64,000 nt of DNA from Pseudomonas capeferrum (lineage in GTDB: Bacteria; Pseudomonadota; Gammaproteobacteria; Pseudomonadales; Pseudomonadaceae). Under the pieces are notes generated by a model that searched no databases, had not been told where the DNA came from, and saw nothing but the letters and a program-made list of their open reading frames with translations. The position numbers were made by a program, and so were the translations under genes. The stretch spans positions 186,001 to 250,000 of the forward strand of contig NZ_JAAMQM010000006.1 in NCBI RefSeq assembly GCF_013523055.1. Reading direction: 5' to 3'. Shown here in pieces: positions 10,417 to 18,371 of this stretch; the stretch's first letter is position 1; every line of letters starts with the position of its first letter.

Positions 10417-11103
10417 TTATTGGTACTGCTGACCCGGAATAGGCTTGAGGTTCACCTCTACCCGACGGTTCTGGGCACGGCCGTTGGCATCGGCGTTGCT
10501 GGCGATCGGCTGGTCCGGGCCAAGGCCGCGCACCGAAACGCGCGATGCATCGACGCCTTGGGATGTCAGGTAGCTGCTGACCGCTTGGGCACGACGCTGG
10601 GACAGGTCCATGTTGTGCTGACGGCTGCCAGTGCTGTCGGTGAAACCGATCACCTCGATGGTGTTCTGGTTGAACTGTTTGAACGAACCGGCCAGGTTGT
10701 TCAATGGCGTGTAGAAGCTCGGCGAGATGTTGGCCGAGTCGGTGGCGAAGGTGATGTTGCCCGGCATGATCAGCTTGATCTGGTCACCCTCACGCTGAAC
10801 CTCGATGCCGGTGTTGGCCATGCTTTCACGCAGCGCGGCTTCCTGGCGGTCGGCATAGTAGCCATAACCGGCAGCGGCGGCCCCCACGGCGGCCGCGCCG
10901 ATCAGCGCGCCCTTGCCACGGCTGTTGTGGTCGATGGCGGCACCCGCGACAGCACCAGCCAGGGCGCCCAGGCCGCCGTACTTGGCGGTCTTGCTCATAC
11001 CCGTGGAACCTTGGGCCTGGCCTTGGTTTTCATAGGGGTTGTTGCTGGCACAACCGGACATCACGGCCGCGGCGGTGGCGACGATAAGCAGACGACGCAT
11101 CAT
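10417..11103 (-). CDS. OmpA-family peptidoglycan-binding lipoprotein (YiaD-like)
   Basis: A 228-residue outer-membrane lipoprotein. A signal peptide ends in the lipobox MSGC (Cys18). Next comes a glycine-zipper hydrophobic region (about 43-85, GGLGALAGAVAGAA and ALIGAAAVGAAAAG), then the OmpA_C domain (about 115-220) with ITFATDSANI, GFTDSTGS and the peptidoglycan-contacting Asp and Arg in HNMDLSQRRAQAV. It likely tethers the outer membrane to the cell wall. P. aeruginosa and P. putida carry the same gene beside pta. Confidence 0.9.
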   Translation of the reverse strand: MMRRLLIVATAAAVMSGCASNNPYENQGQAQGSTGMSKTAKYGGLGALAGAVAGAAIDHNSRGKGALIGAAAVGAAAAGYGYYADRQEAALRESMANTGIEVQREGDQIKLIMPGNITFATDSANISPSFYTPLNNLAGSFKQFNQNTIEVIGFTDSTGSRQHNMDLSQRRAQAVSSYLTSQGVDASRVSVRGLGPDQPIASNADANGRAQNRRVEVNLKPIPGQQYQ

Positions 11104-11197
11104 GGAAAGCTCCTACGGAAATTCAAGAGTGCAGCGGATCGATCGTGGATCTGTACCAGCCTTGGATTGCCATAGGGTGGAAAAATTCCCTGACGCC

Positions 11198-11566
11198 TCA
11201 AGCACGTACGAAAGGATTGCCGCGCATCTGCACCACAGCATAGCGTCGCGCCATGGTCTCTCTTGCGGTAGCGCTCGCATACGCTTGCAGGTCTTTTAGC
11301 GTTTGCTGGTTGACGCGCTCGTTGGGTCTGGGCGATGGATACAGCTCAAGTGTGTCGAAGACTATCGCATTGTAAGACCGGGATTTGAATTGCGGATCGA
11401 TCCAGCGCATCACAGGGCGCCCGCTCGATGAAGTCGTCTGTTTCAATCTGTCGTAGTCAAGTATGAAGCCGGAATACTGCGCGCACTCCGTCACTTGAGA
11501 GACACATCCCCCGAGCAACATAGTGCTCAGGAAGAGGCCGACAACTGCTCTGTTCGACGTGGACAT
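11198..11566 (-). pseudogene. Truncated DUF3313 lipoprotein
   Basis: A 122-residue frame with a lipoprotein signal (MLLGGC, Cys21) and the N-terminal half of DUF3313: TECAQYSGFILDYDRLK, then RWIDPQFKSRSYNAIVFD. Full-length members run about 200-230 residues and continue past the point where this one stops (GNPFVRA then TGA at 11198). Nothing in any frame just downstream looks like the missing C-terminal half. It may be a decayed copy or a short functional form; I favour decay. It borders the potE-decarboxylase-proP cassette. Confidence 0.6.
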
Positions 11567-12099
11567 GGGTCTACCCTCAATTATTCAATTTTGGGCGAAC
11601 AGCCATATAAGTGTTGCCGTATCTATTCTTTGCAGCGATCAGGACCCAGGCATCGCCGCGAGCTAATCGTTAACGAAATAGCCGATGCTAACTTGACTAC
11701 ATTATCGCTGCTTCGGTGGTAGAAATTTCTTTCTTCGACAACTAGTTGGACGTCGACCAGGCAGCCTTTTCAGGCAGACTCAGGTTTTTTGACACGTATT
11801 TCTCGGTGCGGCATCGACAACTACGCAACGTCGTCGATTCAGTGATAAAGCATTGAAAACAATGCATTATGAAAACAAAAAGCGTGATCAACCTGGCAAC
11901 TGACTCGCAAGGTGGAACAGCCCTCTGACATGAAGCGGGTTTAAGGCCAAGTTAAAGACCACCAACTTGTACATGAACAACCCTGTCTCACCGACGATCC
12001 AGCTGCACCGACGAACAGACGGAAAGCAGTTGTTTCTTGCCACGTCCTTACTATCTGCTATAGATAAGTATCCATTCCAGGCATCAGGTGAGACACAGA
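11567..12099. other. 533-bp AT-richer intergenic region before potE
   Basis: No coding frame with a recognisable product. Base composition is clearly more AT-rich than the surrounding genes, for example 11820-11890, which suggests regulatory DNA or a transfer boundary. A candidate promoter for potE lies near its right end (separate entry). I see no tRNA or attachment-site duplication. Confidence 0.5.
12037..12064 (+). promoter_or_regulatory. Candidate sigma-70 promoter for potE-decarboxylase
   Basis: TTGCCA (12037-12042), a 16-bp spacer and TATAGA (12059-12064) lie 35 bp upstream of the potE ATG. Spacing and hexamers are near consensus, but nothing beyond the sequence supports its use. Confidence 0.4.
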
Positions 12100-13509
12100 A
12101 TGTCAACGGCGAAGAAAATGACAGTAGGACAACTGACTATGTTGACCGCCGTCAATATGTTGGGCTCAGGTATTGTGCTACTTCCTAGCAAGCTCGCCGA
12201 GGTCGGCGGCATTTCCATTCTGTCGTGGTTAGTGACGGCAACGGGGTCTCTGGCCTTGGCCTACGCGTTTGCACGCTGCGGAATGCTCAGTCGAAAGACC
12301 GGTGGCATGGGAGGTTACGCCGAGTATACATTCGGCAAGGCCGGCAACTACCTGACGAACTACACCTACGGCCTGTCGCTATTGATTGCCAATGTGGCGA
12401 TCAGCATCACAGCGATCGGTTATATCCAGGTCCTGTTCGGCGTGGAACTCGACTCGCTGCAAGTCGGTCTGGCAACCATCGCCTTGCTGTGGCTCACCAC
12501 CTTCGCCAACTTCGGCGGCGCGCGGATCACCGGCAGGATCGGCTCCGTGACTGTCTGGGGGGTCATCGCGCCAGTGGTTCTGGTGTCCACCATCGGATGG
12601 TTCTGGTTTGACCGCAGCATCTACGCCGCAGGGTGGAACCCGCACGACATGGGCTATCTGGAAGCGGCTGGCGCGTCGGTGGCCATCACGTTATGGGCGT
12701 TCCTCGGACTTGAGTCAGCGTGCGCCAACACCGACGCGGTGGAAAACCCCGAAAAGAACGTGCCGATCGCCGTACTGGGCGGCACGCTCGGCGCGGCAGT
12801 GATCTATATCGTCTCGACCAACGTGATCGCAGGTATCGTCGACAACCCGGAACTGGCCTCCTCCACGGCGCCGTTCGGCCTGGTGTTCGCCAAGATGTTC
12901 TCGCCCTTCGTCGGTGACCTGGTCATGACAGGGATGGTGCTGGCCTGCATCGGTTCGTTGCTGGGCTGGCAGTTCACCATTGCCCAGGTCTTCAAGAGTT
13001 CGGCGGACACCGGCTACTTCCTGCCCATATTTGCCAAGGCCAACAAGGCAGGCACACCGATCGTCGGCATGCTGATCCTGCTGGCGGGTCAAACGGCACT
13101 CGGGCTGCTCACCATCAGCCCCGACCTGAGCAAGCAGTTCGACACCCTGGTCAACCTCGCGGTGGTCACCAACCTTGTGCCCTACATCCTGTCCATGGCG
13201 GCGCTGATGACCATACAAAAGGTCTGCAACGTGACGCCAGGCAAGGCGCTTGCGACCAACATCGTCGCCTGGGTGGCGACGGCTTACAGCTACCTGGCGC
13301 TCTACAGTTCAGGCGAACAGGCGCTGATGCTCGGCGGCGTCGCAACCATCTTCGGCTACACCCTGTTCAGCTTCGTCAATAACCGGCTTATCGCGCTGGA
13401 AGCACTCAACAACAGCGTCCCCACACAGACGGTCAGCGCTCAGCACATCACCGGCGAGCCGGTGCCGGTGAACCATCTGCAAACAGGCTTGAAGGAGGTC
13501 AGATCATGA
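12100..13509 (+). CDS. potE: Putrescine/ornithine-type antiporter (APC family)
   Basis: A 469-residue, 12-helix inner-membrane amino acid/polyamine antiporter. MLTAVNMLGSGIVLLPSKLAEVGG, GGMGGYAEYTFGKAGNYLTNYTYG and LWAFLGLESACANTDAVENPE match E. coli PotE almost residue for residue from memory, closer than CadB or AdiC. It would exchange the substrate of the downstream decarboxylase for its amine product and so drive acid resistance or generate proton motive force. The ATG at 12100 follows AGGTGAG; the stop overlaps the decarboxylase start as ATGA, so the pair is translationally coupled. Confidence 0.88.
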   Translation: MSTAKKMTVGQLTMLTAVNMLGSGIVLLPSKLAEVGGISILSWLVTATGSLALAYAFARCGMLSRKTGGMGGYAEYTFGKAGNYLTNYTYGLSLLIANVAISITAIGYIQVLFGVELDSLQVGLATIALLWLTTFANFGGARITGRIGSVTVWGVIAPVVLVSTIGWFWFDRSIYAAGWNPHDMGYLEAAGASVAITLWAFLGLESACANTDAVENPEKNVPIAVLGGTLGAAVIYIVSTNVIAGIVDNPELASSTAPFGLVFAKMFSPFVGDLVMTGMVLACIGSLLGWQFTIAQVFKSSADTGYFLPIFAKANKAGTPIVGMLILLAGQTALGLLTISPDLSKQFDTLVNLAVVTNLVPYILSMAALMTIQKVCNVTPGKALATNIVAWVATAYSYLALYSSGEQALMLGGVATIFGYTLFSFVNNRLIALEALNNSVPTQTVSAQHITGEPVPVNHLQTGLKEVRS

Positions 13510-15791
13510 CGCAGTACAGACATACGCTCGGCATGCTCACGCTACTGGTCAGCAGCCCGCCGGACAAACGCACGGTCTTCGGTCGTGCCTTGAATCAACT
13601 GATCAGCGAAGTGGAGGAACGTGGCATCAGCGTGCTCACCTCCGAGTCGATGAACGATGCACGGTCGATCCTGCACACCGATCCGGCTGTCCAGTGCATT
13701 CTGCTCAGTTGGGAGATGGACGACAGCGAAGGCCACGAGGCCTGCATCAACCTGCTGACCGGCCTGCGTGAACGCAATACCCGGGTACCGGTCTTCCTGA
13801 TCAGTGATCGCAGCACCGCTTCGAATATTCCACTGGTGGTCATGCAGCACGCCGATGACTTCATCTGGCTGCCGGAAGATACCAGCCGTTTCCTCAGCGG
13901 ACGTATCCTGGCGGCCATCGAACGTTACCGCCAGGCCGCCTTGCCGCCCATGTTCGGCGCGCTGGTGCGATTCGCGAGGTCCTACGAGTATTCCTGGCAT
14001 ACCCCAGGACATGCCGGTGGCACGGCCTTCCTCAAAAGTACCGCGGGCCGCGCGTTCTATGAGTTCTTCGGGGAGAACCTGCTGCGTTCGGACCTGTCGA
14101 TCTCGGTCGGTGAACTTGGCTCGCTGCTCGATCACAGTGGTCCGATCGGTCAGGGCGAGCGCTACGCCGCCAAGGTGTTCGGAGCCCATCGCACCTACTA
14201 CGTCACCAACGGCTCCTCGATGTCCAACCGCGTGATCCTCATGGCCAGCGTCACGCGCAACCAGATCGCCTTGTGCGACCGCAACTGCCACAAGTCCGCC
14301 GAACATGCGATGACCTTGTCGGGCGCCCTTCCGACCTACCTGGTGCCGACCCGCAACCGCTACGGCATCATCGGCCCGATCCTGCCGCAGACATTGAGCC
14401 GCGAAGGTGTGAAGGCGGCCATCGCCAACAACCCGCTGGTCAAGGACGGCATCGATCCGACGCCCGTGCACGCCATCATCACCAACTCCACCTACGACGG
14501 GCTGACCTACAACGTCACTCGCGTCGAGGAGCTGCTGGGGCAGAGTGTCGACCGGCTGCACTTCGATGAAGCCTGGTACGGCTACGCGCGGTTCAACCCG
14601 TTGTACCGCGAACGCTTCGCCATGCATGGCAATCCGGCCGATCACGATGAATCGAAGCCGACCGTCTTCGCCACCCAGTCGACGCACAAGCTGCTCGCGG
14701 CTCTGTCCCAGGCCTCGATGATTCACGTGCGCCATGGCCGTAACCCGATCCATCACGGGCGCTTCAACGAGTCGTTCATGATGCACGCCTCGACCTCTCC
14801 CAACTACGCGATCATGGCCTCCTGCGACGTCAGTTCCGCGATGATGGAAGCGCCCAGCGGGCAGATCCTCACGACTGAATCCATCGAGGAAGCCATTGCC
14901 CTGCGTCAGGTCATTTCGCGCATGCACAGCGAGATGCAAAGCACCGGAGACTGGTTCTTCACCTGCTGGCAGCCGCCAACGGTCCAAGTGGGCGACGCCA
15001 CGGTGCCCTTCCACGAAGCGGACCCGACGCTGCTGAAAACCGAGCCGTATTGCTGGGTACTGCACCCCAACGAGGTGTGGCACGGCTTCGGCGATATCGA
15101 AGACGGCTATTGCATGCTGGACCCGATCAAGGTCTCGATCCTCAGCCCCGGCATGGGCGACGATGGCAACCTGCTCGACACAGGTATCCCCGCCTGTATT
15201 CTTTCGGCGTATCTTGGACGCCAGGGCATCATCGTCGAGAAGACCACCGACTTCACCATTCTCTTCCTGTTTTCCATCGGTATCACCAAAGGCAAGTGGG
15301 GCACCCTGGTCAACGCTCTGCTGGACTTCAAACGCGACTATGACGACAACCTGGAGCTGGAACTGTGCCTGCCGGACCTGCTGGCAGCCAACCAGACCCG
15401 CTACGCCGGCATGGGCCTGAAGGATCTGGCAGACGAAATCTTCGCCGCCATGAGGGAACACAAGACCACGTCCATCATGGCCAAGGCCTTCGGCATGCTG
15501 CCCGAGGCCGTGTTCAGCCCAGTGGAGGCCTACGAGAAACTGGTCCGCAACGACGTCGAACTGGTGACGTTGGAAGAAGCAGCCGGGCGTATCGTGGCCA
15601 CTGGCATCGTACCCTATCCACCCGGCATCCCACTGCTGATGCCGGGCGAAAACGCCGGGGCCGCAGATGGGCCATTACTGGCCTATCTGAAGGCGCTGGA
15701 AAGCTTCGACAAATCCTTCCCTGGCTTCACTCACGATACTCACGGTATCGAAAGCGAAGCCGGTGTCTACCGTCTGCTCGTGCTGAAATAA
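13506..15791 (+). CDS. Inducible-type Orn/Lys/Arg decarboxylase (AdiA/LdcA-like)
   Basis: A 761-residue PLP enzyme of fold type I. The N-terminal wing (about 1-140) is CheY-like, as in SpeF, CadA and AdiA; the PLP core includes DRNCHKS, LHFDEAWYGYARFNP (Asp354) and the Schiff-base lysine Lys395 in QSTHKLLAALSQAS; the C-terminal domain has DPIKVSIL and VIPYPPG-type sequence (IVPYPPGIPLL). By recall it is nearest to E. coli AdiA (arginine) and P. aeruginosa LdcA (lysine), while its partner antiporter looks ornithine-specific, so the substrate is open. Confidence 0.88.
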   Translation: MTQYRHTLGMLTLLVSSPPDKRTVFGRALNQLISEVEERGISVLTSESMNDARSILHTDPAVQCILLSWEMDDSEGHEACINLLTGLRERNTRVPVFLISDRSTASNIPLVVMQHADDFIWLPEDTSRFLSGRILAAIERYRQAALPPMFGALVRFARSYEYSWHTPGHAGGTAFLKSTAGRAFYEFFGENLLRSDLSISVGELGSLLDHSGPIGQGERYAAKVFGAHRTYYVTNGSSMSNRVILMASVTRNQIALCDRNCHKSAEHAMTLSGALPTYLVPTRNRYGIIGPILPQTLSREGVKAAIANNPLVKDGIDPTPVHAIITNSTYDGLTYNVTRVEELLGQSVDRLHFDEAWYGYARFNPLYRERFAMHGNPADHDESKPTVFATQSTHKLLAALSQASMIHVRHGRNPIHHGRFNESFMMHASTSPNYAIMASCDVSSAMMEAPSGQILTTESIEEAIALRQVISRMHSEMQSTGDWFFTCWQPPTVQVGDATVPFHEADPTLLKTEPYCWVLHPNEVWHGFGDIEDGYCMLDPIKVSILSPGMGDDGNLLDTGIPACILSAYLGRQGIIVEKTTDFTILFLFSIGITKGKWGTLVNALLDFKRDYDDNLELELCLPDLLAANQTRYAGMGLKDLADEIFAAMREHKTTSIMAKAFGMLPEAVFSPVEAYEKLVRNDVELVTLEEAAGRIVATGIVPYPPGIPLLMPGENAGAADGPLLAYLKALESFDKSFPGFTHDTHGIESEAGVYRLLVLK

Positions 15792-15798
15792 GGTCGTC

Positions 15799-15835
15799 CA
15801 TGGCCGCCGGAAGCGACATGCATCTGGCGGCCATG
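15799..15835 (+). terminator. Hairpin after the decarboxylase gene
   Basis: CATGGCCGCC (15799-15808) pairs with GGCGGCCATG (15826-15835) seven bases after the stop codon. There is no T-run, so termination is tentative. The remaining 215 bp to proP show no gene. Confidence 0.45.
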
Positions 15836-16050
15836 ACATGCACAGCATGAATCCATGACAACAACTGCCATGCCAGCCGTCTCCTTAAAATCGAAAAGAA
15901 TCGACGAGGGGTGAATTATTTCATGTGTTACCGGATCTTAACGTCACGGGTCCCGGCCTTGCCGAACAACCGAGCACCGCCCATTGGCCTCATTGGTCTC
16001 GCCCGCCGCTGACAGCCCGCGACGAGACATGGTCGCACAAGGTAATCTGT

Positions 16051-17556
16051 ATGAAATCACGTCGGAAACACGTCAATCCCATCGGCCTGAACGACATCAC
16101 CATCGTCGACGACGCAAAGATGCGCAAAGCCATCACTGCCGCAGCGTTGGGCAATGCGATGGAATGGTTCGACTTCGGTGTCTATGGCTTTGTCGCCTAC
16201 GCATTGGGCAAAGTCTTCTTCCCGGGCGCCGATCCTGGCGTGCAGATGATCGCCGCCTTGGCAACCTTCTCGGTTCCTTTCCTGATCCGTCCCCTGGGCG
16301 GGCTGTTCTTCGGTGCCCTGGGCGACCGCTACGGCAGGCAGAAGGTCTTGGCAGCGACCATCGTGATCATGTCCATCAGTACCTTCGCGATAGGACTTAT
16401 CCCTTCCTATGCTTCCATCGGCGTCTGGGCCCCCGTCCTCCTGCTGCTTGCCAAGATGGCGCAGGGCTTCTCCGTCGGGGGCGAATACACGGGGGCTTCC
16501 ATCTTCGTTGCCGAATACGCGCCTGACCGCAAGCGCGGCTTCCTGGGGAGCTGGCTGGATTTCGGCTCGATCGCAGGCTTTGTTCTGGGCGCCGGCGTCG
16601 TGGTGCTGATTTCCACTGTCCTTGGCGAGGAGGAATTTCTCGAATGGGGCTGGCGCCTGCCCTTCTTCCTCGCGCTTCCGCTAGGCATGATCGGGCTTTA
16701 CCTGCGACACGCCCTGGAAGAAACACCGGCATTTCAACAGCATGTGGACAAGCTGGAACAGGGCGATCGCGAAGGCCTTGCCGGCGGCCCCAAGGTATCG
16801 TTCAAGGAGGTGGCGACCAAGCATTGGCGCAGCCTGCTGACTTGTATCGGGGTAGTGATCGCGACCAACGTCACCTACTACATGCTGCTCACCTACATGC
16901 CGAGCTACCTCTCGCACAACTTGCACTACAGTGAGAACCGCGGCGTGCTGATCATTATCGCCATCATGATCGGTATGCTGTTCGTCCAGCCGATCATGGG
17001 GCTGATGAGCGACAAATATGGTCGCCGTCCTTTCATCATCTTCGGCAGTGTCGGCCTGTTCGTTCTGGCGATCCCGGCCTTCATGCTCATCAACAGCAAT
17101 GTGCTAGGCCTGATCTTTGCCGGACTGCTGATCCTGGCCGTGTTGCTCAATGCCTTCACCGGCGTGATGGCCTCCACGTTGCCAGCCATGTTCCCGACGC
17201 ATATCCGCTATAGCGCGCTGGCCAGTGCTTTCAATATCTCGGTACTGATTGCCGGCCTGACGCCCACGATCGCCGCCTGGCTGGTCGAGGCTACCAACAA
17301 CCTCTACGTGCCTGCCTACTACCTGATGTTCATTGCCGTGATCGGTCTGGTCACAGGCATCACCATGAAGGAAACAGCGAACAAACCCCTGCGCGGTGCA
17401 ACGCCTGCCGCTTCCGACATCGAAGAAGCGCGCGAGCTTCTGCAAGAGCATCACGACAATATCGAACAGAAGATCGAAGACATCGATGCGCAGATTTCCG
17501 ATCTGGAAAACAAGCGCCAGACGCTGGTGCAACAACACCCTCGTATCAACGAATGA
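16051..17556 (+). CDS. proP: Osmosensory proline/glycine betaine:H+ symporter
   Basis: A 501-residue MFS transporter with 12 helices. ALGNAMEWFDFGVYGFVAYALG, FSVGGEYTGASIFVAEY and HALEETPAFQQHVDKLEQGD are ProP signatures. The C-terminal extension (about 445-501) is the antiparallel coiled coil that tunes osmotic activation in E. coli ProP (DNIEQKIEDIDAQISDLENK and LVQQHPRI at the end). Similarity to enterobacterial ProP, recalled from memory, looks very high along the whole length. I chose ATG 16051; the frame is open for 42 residues upstream but those lack family similarity. Confidence 0.94.
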   Translation: MKSRRKHVNPIGLNDITIVDDAKMRKAITAAALGNAMEWFDFGVYGFVAYALGKVFFPGADPGVQMIAALATFSVPFLIRPLGGLFFGALGDRYGRQKVLAATIVIMSISTFAIGLIPSYASIGVWAPVLLLLAKMAQGFSVGGEYTGASIFVAEYAPDRKRGFLGSWLDFGSIAGFVLGAGVVVLISTVLGEEEFLEWGWRLPFFLALPLGMIGLYLRHALEETPAFQQHVDKLEQGDREGLAGGPKVSFKEVATKHWRSLLTCIGVVIATNVTYYMLLTYMPSYLSHNLHYSENRGVLIIIAIMIGMLFVQPIMGLMSDKYGRRPFIIFGSVGLFVLAIPAFMLINSNVLGLIFAGLLILAVLLNAFTGVMASTLPAMFPTHIRYSALASAFNISVLIAGLTPTIAAWLVEATNNLYVPAYYLMFIAVIGLVTGITMKETANKPLRGATPAASDIEEARELLQEHHDNIEQKIEDIDAQISDLENKRQTLVQQHPRINE

Positions 17557-17622
17557 GCTCGGATGCAGCGCTTCGTCCAAGGACAACAGTCGGGTAAGAG
17601 GGACATTCCCGCCCCGAGGGAG

Positions 17623-17672
17623 GTGCATCCCATGGATGGGATGCACGCTGGGAGCGCCCGGTGTGGGCGCTC
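17623..17672. terminator. Two hairpins between convergent proP and sensor kinase
   Basis: A perfect 24-bp palindrome (17623-17646, GTGCATCCCATG and its complement) is followed by a second hairpin, GAGCGCCC (17652-17659) with GGGCGCTC (17665-17672). They occupy the short space between two convergent genes and may act as a two-way terminator, though neither has a T-run. Confidence 0.5.
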
Positions 17673-17678
17673 AAGCGA

Positions 17679-18371
17679 TCAGGGCAGATACAGCTTGAAC
17701 AGGCCACCGCCCAAGGTGCCGCCATTGCTGATCTCGATCCGCCCGCGTATGCCGTCACGTTCGTGCAAGGCAGCGATCCGGGCCGCGAAGTACAAGCCCA
17801 GGCCGGTACTGCCGGTGCTCTGGTCGATGCCTTGGACGAACTCTTCCTGGCGCTCGATCATGACTTTCGGGTAGCCGGGGCCATCGTCGTTGATGCAGAT
17901 GATCAACTGCTCGTCTTCTTCCTCGATGCTCAGCAGCAGCGCGTGGCCGGCGTGCCGGATGGCGTTGTCGATCACGTTGGCCACCACCGATGCGACCAGC
18001 TCGCGATCGAAGAAACCAAGCGGAGCGTCGGTATCGATACGCCAGGTGGCCAGGATGTCGCGCTGCACCAATACCTCTTGATGCTGCGCCAGCTGCGCCT
18101 CGATGAAGTCGTCGAGCTCGTGGTAGTCCGGGCATACGGGAAGCTGATTGACACCTAATTTGTAGAGGCCGAGCAACTGCACCAACATGCTGTTGAGGTG
18201 GGAAAACTCATGCTCGATCACGCCTTGCTCGCTTGCGCTACGCAGTTCGGGAGGCATGCGCGATACCCACTGGCCGTGGGCCTGGGTCAGCGCGGCGAGG
18301 GAATTTTTCATGTCGTGTACGGTGGAGGCGATCACCGTGGAAAAATCCAGCCCCTGGTTGTCGTGGTTCAT
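17679..18371 (-). CDS. Sensor-less histidine kinase (HATPase_c protein)
   Basis: A 230-residue cytoplasmic kinase with no membrane segment or sensory domain. A short H-box region carries VIASTVHDMKNSLAAL (His19 the likely phosphorylation site), followed by the N box NVIDNAIRHA, G1 INDDGPGYP and G2 STGLGLYFAA. Its start overlaps the stop of the response-regulator gene by four bases, so the two should be translated together and probably form a two-component pair. The input signal must come from a partner protein. Confidence 0.85.
   Translation of the reverse strand: MNHDNQGLDFSTVIASTVHDMKNSLAALTQAHGQWVSRMPPELRSASEQGVIEHEFSHLNSMLVQLLGLYKLGVNQLPVCPDYHELDDFIEAQLAQHQEVLVQRDILATWRIDTDAPLGFFDRELVASVVANVIDNAIRHAGHALLLSIEEEDEQLIICINDDGPGYPKVMIERQEEFVQGIDQSTGSTGLGLYFAARIAALHERDGIRGRIEISNGGTLGGGLFKLYLP

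Noticed and set aside
11961..11985. TGTACA near 11962 as a further LitR box upstream of potE
   Set aside because: The sequence 12 bases on is TCTCAC, not a half-site; TGTACA alone is common.
13542..15461. Minus-strand frame of 639 codons opposite the decarboxylase
   Set aside because: No domain; mirror of a GC-rich coding region.
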